Source: Planctomycetaceae bacterium (lineage in GTDB: Bacteria > Planctomycetota > Planctomycetia > Planctomycetales > Planctomycetaceae). Taken from it: 10,107 bases of DNA. Made by a program: the position numbers and the translations under genes. The notes under the pieces were generated by a model. It made no database searches. It worked only from the letters and a program-made list of their open reading frames with translations, and was not told where the DNA came from. Of the stretch, positions 1-4,919 are shown piece by piece (the stretch's first letter is position 1; each line of letters opens with the position of its first letter). The DNA lies in NCBI GenBank assembly GCA_020426125.1, contig JAGQQQ010000252.1, positions 1,962 to 12,068 of the forward strand. Direction: 5' to 3'.

Positions 1-1591
1 GTCGATCGATTCGTATCAGTGAGCTGATTTGATTCTCCAGGGCTTCCAGTCGGCGCACCTGGGCGCGGACGTTTCCTTTCAGGCTTAGCTTTCGCGTCAG
101 TGACTTTGCCTGACCTCGGTTGATGAGGCCGTCGTCAGCAAAACTCCAGATCGTTGCTTCGAGAACCGTCACAAACTCTCGCGGAGTGAAGACAGAGATC
201 GACACTTCATCCAAGTCGGTCAGCAGGCGATCTGGAAAGTTCCCCAGATCGTCGCTCATCATCACCAACGTGTCCGGTCCGGCATAATTGCGGTCCGGCG
301 TGTAATGGACCGACTCCAGAGCCTTGTTGACGTTGTTGAGCGACCCGGAGAAAGTCAACGTCGCGGCGCCGGAGGAACTCCCAGTGAGGAACTGGACGTG
401 TTCTCCATCGTCGAGGGACAGCGTTCCGTGCCCCACGCTCAGTGTCACCTGAAGTTCGCCGGTTCCCTCGTTCAGGTCGACATCGTCAACACCCAGGCCA
501 GCAATCGGCAAGGGAATGTTCATCAGCGTTGTGAGGTCGCCAGGAACCTGATTGACTGGAGCATCGTTGACGGCCGCGATGGAGAGATCCACGCTCGCAC
601 GAACCCGTTCCTGTCCATCCGTCAGCGACAGTTCGAGTCGATCGTCACCCCAGTAGTCTGTGTCCCCCTGATAGGTGAGCGACGCCAGCAGACCGCCGAG
701 TTCGTCAGCCGTTCCCCGCAAAGCGAGTTCGGAACCCGTTTGACTGCCGACGGTGAGTTGGCCAGAGCGGACATCGAGCGTCAGGTCCAGAATGTCCCCA
801 TCCACATCGCCGACGCTCAACCCGGGGATGGCAAACGCCTCGTCTTCGTTGCCGACAACAGTGTGCGGAGCATCCAACGTCGGCACATCATTGACGGGGT
901 CCACCGTCACCAGGAACGTCCGCTGCGTCGTGTCGGTCCCGCCGCCGTCATCACGAATGGTCACCGTAATCTCTGTCGTCCCGAAGGCGTCCGGGACCGG
1001 CGTGAATCGGAGCAGCCCCATTGCCTCCCCTTCTTGGTAGGAGACGGAAAGATCGCCGACCAGCGACGGGTCCGACGCCGTCGCGGCGATGCTCAAGGTC
1101 TGATGCCCCTCCCCGACGGCACCTTCACTGATGCCTGAGAGCAAAATGGACTGCCGAGGGGCATCTTCCAGCAAAGTCACGGGACTGATCGGATCCAGAG
1201 TCGGAGGAGCATTCGGGGCGAGAACAACAAGCTCGCGTGTGGCCGTGGTCGGCTCGTATCCCGGTTCAAACGGGAAGAACCGCGCAGTCAGGGTGTGTGT
1301 CCCCGCTGGGAGTACGGTCCCCGGCCCCGGTTCGTAGAAGATGAACCCGACGACTGCCGTTGAAGCATTGAGTTGTTCAAACCCCAAGGGCGTTCCCACT
1401 TCAATCGGTTCCGGCTGCGGCCAGGTGATCGTCGGAACCGCTTCCGGCCCGGCCATCGCTGACAGCATCGCGCGGACTTCCAACCGCTCTGTACGTGGGA
1501 TGGCCACCATTTGCCCCGACCGGCGGCGACGTGAGGGCGGGGAAATTCGTAGCGAGCGAACGACACGTCTCAGAAAAGCCAACAGATTCAT
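1..1591 (-). CDS. LEPR-XLL secreted cadherin-like repeat protein (C-terminus beyond left edge)
   Basis: Seen: an uninterrupted 530-codon minus-strand frame starts at the ATG at 1591-1589 and runs off the left edge. An in-frame TGA (1597-1595) lies two codons upstream, so this ATG is the first possible start. The basic N-terminus (MNLLAFLRRVVRSLR, then RRRR at 21-24) leads to RLEVRAMLSA at residues 36-45, a variant of the LEPR-XLL motif found near the N-terminus of planctomycete exported proteins. Residues about 128-235 form a bacterial Ig/cadherin-like repeat ending in VNDVPTL. Residues about 236-345 form a second, Asp-rich cadherin-like repeat ending in AVNDAPV, and about 346-470 a third. 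Residues about 480-530 (DDGLINRGQAKSL, then LEALENQ) resemble the helical C-terminal FIMAH-type module of such proteins, so the stop is probably close outside the window. Inferred role: calcium-stabilised cell-surface or adhesion protein. No convincing Shine-Dalgarno sequence is visible; a GGTGG lies about 11 bases upstream. It is divergent from the DUF1501 gene. The family assignment is strong; the ligand is unknown. Confidence 0.88.
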   Translation of the reverse strand, partial: MNLLAFLRRVVRSLRISPPSRRRRSGQMVAIPRTERLEVRAMLSAMAGPEAVPTITWPQPEPIEVGTPLGFEQLNASTAVVGFIFYEPGPGTVLPAGTHTLTARFFPFEPGYEPTTATRELVVLAPNAPPTLDPISPVTLLEDAPRQSILLSGISEGAVGEGHQTLSIAATASDPSLVGDLSVSYQEGEAMGLLRFTPVPDAFGTTEITVTIRDDGGGTDTTQRTFLVTVDPVNDVPTLDAPHTVVGNEDEAFAIPGLSVGDVDGDILDLTLDVRSGQLTVGSQTGSELALRGTADELGGLLASLTYQGDTDYWGDDRLELSLTDGQERVRASVDLSIAAVNDAPVNQVPGDLTTLMNIPLPIAGLGVDDVDLNEGTGELQVTLSVGHGTLSLDDGEHVQFLTGSSSGAATLTFSGSLNNVNKALESVHYTPDRNYAGPDTLVMMSDDLGNFPDRLLTDLDEVSISVFTPREFVTVLEATIWSFADDGLINRGQAKSLTRKLSLKGNVRAQVRRLEALENQISSLIRIDR

Positions 1592-1705
1592 TCGTCACGA
1601 CCACCGAAACTCTGGAGATGGGGATCAACCGTCTCCAGACTCTGTCATTTCCAGATCAACTCGGCTGAGAAATCCGTGTGGCGCTCGGATCTTTTTTGAA
1701 GATGG

Positions 1706-1720
1706 TGTCATTCGGTGACA
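1706..1720. repeat. Perfect inverted repeat TGTCA-N5-TGACA
   Basis: TGTCA (1706-1710) and TGACA (1716-1720) are exact reverse complements separated by TTCGG. The centre lies about 120 bases upstream of the LEPR-XLL gene start and about 435 bases upstream of the DUF1501 start. It could be a regulator operator or a small hairpin with a UUCGG loop. A repeat of this size also occurs by chance, so function is only inferred. Confidence 0.35.
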
Positions 1721-1843
1721 TCCTTGGGTGATCTGGTGCAACAGAACATCTGGCTACTGTTGCCTCTTGACCACGCTTCATGGTGACTGATGACAGAGGG
1801 CAACAATCGAGCGCGGCCGTATGGCGGCAACTGAATAGGAGAA

Positions 1844-1868
1844 CCGACTGAGACCTCGAATCAGTCGG
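1844..1868. repeat. 8-bp inverted repeat in the divergent spacer
   Basis: CCGACTGA (1844-1851) and TCAGTCGG (1861-1868) are exact reverse complements around a 9-base loop. No T-tract follows on either strand, so it is not a convincing intrinsic terminator. It may be an operator or a structured part of a leader. The repeat is seen directly; its role is unknown. Confidence 0.45.
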
Positions 1869-2147
1869 GATCCTCAGACCGTGGTCAGAGAAAGCACGAA
1901 TTGGGACGTCACTTCCCTCGCGGTCTGTCGCTGCGGAGACGATGCGAGGATGAGCCAATCCCCGGCGTATGTTCCGCCGTTGTCTGAGCGAGCGGACTCA
2001 ATCTGGTGATCGTTTTTGGGGAGCCACCGTGATGCAGCTGAAGATCGCGATTGTCAGTCTCGGACTCCGAAATATCCATTTGCACTTGGCGTTCATCAGT
2101 TATGGTTGATAGTTTGAGTCCCATTCGAGTTGTCGAGGGGAAAAACG

Positions 2148-3536
2148 ATGCTGCGTTTGATGAGTCATGACCCATTTCTCGGGCGGCGGGAGCTTTTACG
2201 GTTTGGCAGTCTGGCCTTGGCTGGGCTGGCGGTGCCGCCGTTCTTTCCCGGTCAAACGCTCGCGGGCGATCTCGCGAACCTGACAACCGACAAGTCCGTC
2301 GTTTTCGTGTTCATGCATGGCGGTCCCAGTCAGATCGAGACTTTTGACCCGAAGATGACCGCGCCGCGTGGAAACGCCAGCGTCACGGGAGAAGTCAGTA
2401 CCAAGATTCCCGGCGTGACATTTGGTGGAACCTTCACCAGGCTCTCAAGTCTGGCGGATCAGTTCAGTATCGTGCGGTCTTTCCAAACGGGCGATGGCAA
2501 CCATGACATCAAACCCGTCGTCGGCAAAGCGACCTCCGGGGCCAGCCTGGGGTCATTGTATGCACGCATCGCCGGGGCCAACCGATCTGGCTCTGGAATG
2601 CCGACCAATGTCGCGTTGTATCCCAGAGCCGTAGACGACTCCGCGATGCCGGCCATCAAGCAGTTCGGGGATTTCGAGGCGACCGGCCCTCTGGGCGGGG
2701 GGTTTGCTCCCTTCGCCCCGAGCGGAGGAGGTCCCCTGCAAGAGAATATGAAACTCCAGATCGCTCCAGATCGGCTCGGCGACCGGCAAGCACTGCTTCG
2801 TGGTTTGGACCAAATTCGGCGGCATGTCGATTCGTCTTCAACCTGGGATGGGCTGGACTCCCTCCGCCAACAGGCGTTCAGCACAATCCTGGGGGGAGCG
2901 GCAAAGGCGTTTGACCTTTCGGAAGAAGATCCCGCGACGATCGCCCGATATGACACGGCACCCTTAGTTCGCCCTAACCAGATCAATAAACGCTGGAATA
3001 ACTATGAACGCTACGTCGACAACGCGAAGAGCCTTGGAAAGTTGATGTTGCTGTCCCGTCGGTTGTGTGAACACGGGGCCGGGTTTGTGATGGTCACCAC
3101 AAACTTCGTCTGGGACATGCACTCTGATCAGAACAACGCCGGCCCGGAAGAAGGGATGCGATATGTCGGTGTCCCTTTTGACCACGCGATCTCGGTCTTC
3201 CTGGAAGACCTTAGGGACCGGGGACTTTCCGATCAGATTTTGCTGGTCTGCTGCGGGGAGATGGGACGCACTCCGCAAATGAATGCCCGTGGAGGACGCG
3301 ACCACTGGGGTGGTCTGGCCCCCTTGATGCTCGCCGGAGCGGGAATTCCCGGGGGCCATGTGATTGGGCAGTCCACGCGAGATGCCGCCCAACCTTTGAC
3401 CGAACCGATTCGAATTCCCAATCTTGTGTCGACCATTTTGAGAACTCTGATGGACACCCCTCAGCTTCGGCTCCGCTCCGGAGTTCCCAGCGAGGTCCTC
3501 CAGGCGATCAACGCCGATCCGATTCCATTTGGTTAA
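2148..3536 (+). CDS. DUF1501 family protein, twin-arginine exported, stand-alone
   Basis: A 462-residue protein. The ATG at 2148 is chosen because GAGGGG (2135-2140) lies 7 bases upstream; an in-frame TTG at 2130 would overlap that ribosome site, and an in-frame ATG at 2160 is an alternative. Residues 12-31 (LGRRELLRFG, then a hydrophobic run SLALAGLAVPP) look like a twin-arginine signal, so export in a folded state is expected. DUF1501 hallmarks are FMHGGPSQIETFDPK (55-69), WDMHSD (322-327), CGEMGRTP (369-376), GGRDHWGG (382-389) and GGHVIGQ (402-408). The family belongs to the alkaline phosphatase/sulfatase-like fold group; the Asp, His and Glu residues in these motifs fit metal binding, but no substrate is established. 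Length is normal for the family. Unlike most members it has no adjacent PSD1/PSCyt partner; the nearest, at 4920, is about 1.4 kb downstream and has its own DUF1501 gene. A small zinc-ribbon gene follows 87 bases later and may be cotranscribed. Confidence 0.93.
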   Translation: MLRLMSHDPFLGRRELLRFGSLALAGLAVPPFFPGQTLAGDLANLTTDKSVVFVFMHGGPSQIETFDPKMTAPRGNASVTGEVSTKIPGVTFGGTFTRLSSLADQFSIVRSFQTGDGNHDIKPVVGKATSGASLGSLYARIAGANRSGSGMPTNVALYPRAVDDSAMPAIKQFGDFEATGPLGGGFAPFAPSGGGPLQENMKLQIAPDRLGDRQALLRGLDQIRRHVDSSSTWDGLDSLRQQAFSTILGGAAKAFDLSEEDPATIARYDTAPLVRPNQINKRWNNYERYVDNAKSLGKLMLLSRRLCEHGAGFVMVTTNFVWDMHSDQNNAGPEEGMRYVGVPFDHAISVFLEDLRDRGLSDQILLVCCGEMGRTPQMNARGGRDHWGGLAPLMLAGAGIPGGHVIGQSTRDAAQPLTEPIRIPNLVSTILRTLMDTPQLRLRSGVPSEVLQAINADPIPFG

Positions 3537-3623
3537 CGGCGCTCCGCTTTGACTGAACGAGTGAAGCCGCTCTCGAATCATTCTTGGAATTCAGAAATAG
3601 GTTGTCCCTTTCTTGGAGAAGTC

Positions 3624-3839
3624 ATGAGCGATGACCGCAAATGTTCGGACTGCGATGGAGAGTTGCGTGAAGTTCGGATGATTGACACCGGGCATGGGGA
3701 TGTCCACCATCCGATGAAATACGCGGCAGCCGACGCCAAACAGAGATGGACGGGCTACTACCCTGTGGAAGGAATAGTCAAAGGATTCATGTGTCAGGAA
3801 TGCGGGCTTATACGCATCTACGGTATCCCCACCGAATAG
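3624..3839 (+). CDS. Small zinc-ribbon protein, function unknown
   Basis: A 71-residue protein. The ATG at 3624 is preferred over upstream in-frame starts because GGAG (3615-3618) sits 5 bases before it and because upstream residues add nothing conserved in appearance. Two CxxC pairs, CSDC (7-10) and CQEC (57-60), followed by G-x-I-R-I-Y-G, form a typical zinc-ribbon pattern with a long insert between the knuckles. The insert contains DTGHGDVHHP (21-30) and WTGYYPVEG (42-50). There is no signal peptide, so a cytoplasmic location is expected. Short proteins that carry a CxxC pair, a hydrophilic insert and a second CxxC before IxxYG are common in Planctomycetes and are annotated only as hypothetical; I recognise the pattern but know no function. 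It lies 87 bases after the DUF1501 gene on the same strand. No terminator is visible between them. Confidence 0.75.
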   Translation: MSDDRKCSDCDGELREVRMIDTGHGDVHHPMKYAAADAKQRWTGYYPVEGIVKGFMCQECGLIRIYGIPTE

Positions 3840-4020
3840 CCCCCCATCGTGATTCTGAGAACGTAATTGTCCGCAGATTCCTGAACAAATTCACTTCTGA
3901 CAACGGCATCCAGAGCCAACCGACGGGAATGGTCTTTCCGAAAAGCGATTCTCACATACAACCTCGATCAGATCCAATTTGAACAGTGAGAGCGAGCACG
4001 GCGTTTGCCGCACCAGGAAT

Positions 4021-4030
4021 CCGACGTCGG
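4021..4030. repeat. Perfect 10-bp palindrome CCGACGTCGG
   Basis: The ten bases equal their own reverse complement. It is followed at once by CAAGT-N6-ACTTG (4031-4046), a second small inverted repeat. The site could bind a dimeric regulator, but no gene starts nearby, so the role is open and chance occurrence cannot be excluded. Confidence 0.35.
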
Positions 4031-4175
4031 CAAGTCCAGAAACTTGTCGATGCAGGATGACGCCGCATGGCGAATGACTCTGACGCTCGAACGGAAACAC
4101 GTGATTAATGGGGGATCTCAGCGGCGGGAGCGGTTAGTCAGGGTCGACGGATGAATCCGCATCCTGTGCAAGCTC

Positions 4176-4193
4176 GGTTACGCGATGCTAACC
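4176..4193. repeat. GGTTA-N8-TAACC inverted repeat
   Basis: GGTTA (4176-4180) and TAACC (4189-4193) are reverse complements around CGCGATGC. The form GGTTACGC...GCTAACCCA resembles short dispersed intergenic repeats that I recall from bacterial genomes. That resemblance is from memory and untested here. Confidence 0.35.
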
Positions 4194-4239
4194 CAGCCTT
4201 GCATTTTGCAAACGACTGCATTTGAACCTGGTTTTCGCT

Positions 4240-4284
4240 AAAAAACCAAGGTCGTGTCCGGGGCCTGCTGGCCACGGACACGAC
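4240..4284 (-). terminator. Possible intrinsic terminator for leftward transcription
   Basis: Reading the minus strand, the GC-rich hairpin at 4284-4251 is followed after five bases (CTTGG) by TTTTTT at 4245-4240. The 5-base gap weakens the case, and no recognised minus-strand gene lies to the right that would need it. It would make sense only if an unannotated minus-strand transcript (small RNA, or the doubtful 89-codon frame at 4507-4238) exists. Confidence 0.22.
4251..4284. repeat. Long hairpin: 10-bp plus 4-bp stem with tetraloop
   Basis: GTCGTGTCCG (4251-4260) and CGGACACGAC (4275-4284) pair perfectly. After one G/A mismatch (4261 and 4274), GGCC (4262-4265) pairs with GGCC (4270-4273) around the loop TGCT. 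A stem of this length and GC content in noncoding DNA is unlikely by chance. On the minus strand it is followed by CTTGG and then six T (4245-4240), which gives it a terminator-like form for leftward transcription. It could alternatively be a dispersed palindromic (REP-like) element. Confidence 0.7.
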
Positions 4285-4460
4285 GACCGAGCATCGGAAA
4301 CACCCTCCGTAACATGGCCGCCCCTTCGATCGGAGCGTCCAGCGCCGTCCATGACCGCTTCTTTCCCATCGCAATCCGTCGCCAAAACCGAGGAATCGAC
4401 AGCATGGTCTCCACTGCGCAAAAAGCGTGCCGAACCTCGTTGGGATGCAATCCAGTCAAC

Positions 4461-4479
4461 AACAGGTTAGAAACCTGTT
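4461..4479. repeat. Perfect 8-bp hairpin AACAGGTT-AGA-AACCTGTT
   Basis: The arms (4461-4468 and 4472-4479) are exact reverse complements with a 3-base loop. The core resembles ACAGGTTnnAAACCTGT palindromes that I recall as recurrent in planctomycete intergenic regions, which suggests a dispersed repeat family rather than a gene-specific operator. The structure is seen; membership of a repeat family is from memory and needs a genome search. Confidence 0.55.
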
Positions 4480-4811
4480 CTACTTGGCTTGCTTGGTATG
4501 CTTTCATCCACCGCTCGCCTAAGGCGTCAGCGTTTCCTGGTCGGCCGTTCGCAATTGTCGTGGATGTTTTGAAGTTCGCTTTTCGCGGGGAGAATGGGGG
4601 TCGTCATCGTGCTCCGATGTGCTGGAAACCCTGGCAACCTGTGTTTGCGAACTTGAGAGAACGAGCCTGGCAGGGCCTGAAATTGGTTATCCGGACGTCT
4701 TCTGACACACGAACCGTACCAGAGTGCCTCCGTTTGCTATCATTTCAATGTGTCCCTTTCTGTTGTCCATCTCCATTCAGGTGAGATGGGAAGGGTCCGT
4801 CCCCAAATGAT

Positions 4812-4833
4812 CGAATTCCGTTTTCGGAATTTG
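4812..4833. repeat. Hairpin with TTTT loop about 90 bases before the PSD1 operon
   Basis: AATTCCG (4814-4820) pairs perfectly with CGGAATT (4825-4831) around TTTT. A G/T wobble (4813, 4832) and a C/G pair (4812, 4833) extend it to a 9-bp stem. It lies 87 bases before the start codon at 4920, either in the 5' leader or just upstream of the promoter. No T-tract follows, so it is not a standard terminator. Confidence 0.45.
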
Positions 4834-4904
4834 CCTGCCATTGTGTTCTTGTTCCTGCCAGAATCAGATGCACGCAGACCTTGGCGTCCCTCCACGTTCG
4901 TCAC

Positions 4905-4910
4905 GGAGAG
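4905..4910 (+). promoter_or_regulatory. Ribosome binding site GGAGAG fixing the start at 4920
   Basis: GGAGAG ends 9 bases before ATG 4920. The reading frame is open further upstream to about 4881, but those residues are polar and would displace the signal peptide from the N-terminus. This site therefore decides the start. Confidence 0.6.
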
Positions 4911-4919
4911 AATTCCCCC

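Larger units (their letters stand above)
1592..2147. other. Divergent intergenic spacer with two inverted repeats
   Basis: This 556-base stretch separates two divergently transcribed genes and must hold promoters for both. Short frames on either strand do not resemble proteins and overlap each other. Two perfect inverted repeats are present: TGTCA-N5-TGACA at 1706-1720 and an 8-bp pair at 1844-1868. A weak promoter-like pair for the plus-strand gene is TTGGCG (2086-2091), 16 bases, then GATAGT (2108-2113). It is too degenerate to call as a feature. Nothing else was recognised. Confidence 0.6.
3840..4919. other. 1.08-kb gene-poor region with hairpins
   Basis: No reading frame here has protein-like composition together with a ribosome site. 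The two longest candidates (4254-4784 plus, 4238-4507 minus) overlap on opposite strands and run through hairpin arms. Instead the region carries separate inverted repeats: a CCGACGTCGG palindrome (4021-4030), GGTTA-N8-TAACC (4176-4193), a 14-bp imperfect stem (4251-4284), a perfect 8-bp stem with a 3-base loop (4461-4479), and AATTCCG-TTTT-CGGAATT (4814-4831). The last 100 bases hold the leader of the PSD1 operon, including GGAGAG at 4905-4910. No transposase fragment, tRNA or CRISPR repeat was found. The content fits planctomycete intergenic repeat sequence, possibly with an unannotated RNA. Confidence 0.6.

Noticed and set aside
305..1138. 277-codon plus-strand frame
   Set aside because: It is the antisense of the LEPR-XLL protein. 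The minus-strand frame gives recognisable cadherin-like repeats and a signature N-terminus, while this frame gives an Arg-rich, featureless sequence.
1288..1628. Minus-strand frames of 92 and 75 codons near the LEPR-XLL start
   Set aside because: They are shifted frames of the real 1591-1 minus gene and lack any motif.
2130..2147. TTG start at 2130 for the DUF1501 gene
   Set aside because: It would place the GAGGGG ribosome site inside the coding region. ATG 2148 has that site at ideal spacing and leaves the twin-arginine signal nearer the N-terminus.
1656..2286. Minus-strand frames of 100 and 125 codons in and beyond the divergent spacer
   Set aside because: They overlap each other, one overlaps the DUF1501 start, neither has a good ribosome site, and the residue composition is not protein-like.
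2459..3581. Long minus-strand frames (175 and 205 codons) opposite the first DUF1501 gene
   Set aside because: They are antisense shadows of a gene with clear family motifs.
4251..4479. CRISPR array or transposon terminal repeats
   Set aside because: The hairpins differ from each other and are irregularly spaced, there are no direct repeats with spacers, and no transposase remnant or target duplication was seen.
4238..4507. 89-codon minus-strand frame (starts MKAYQASQ)
   Set aside because: It overlaps the plus frame above, its beginning spans the 4461-4479 palindrome and its end spans the 4251-4284 hairpin, so repeats explain it better than a gene. I keep a small doubt because of the T-tract just at its end.
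4254..4784. 176-codon plus-strand frame in the gene-poor region
   Set aside because: It begins with GTG inside a hairpin arm, has no ribosome site, runs through the 4461 hairpin and shows no domain or export signal.
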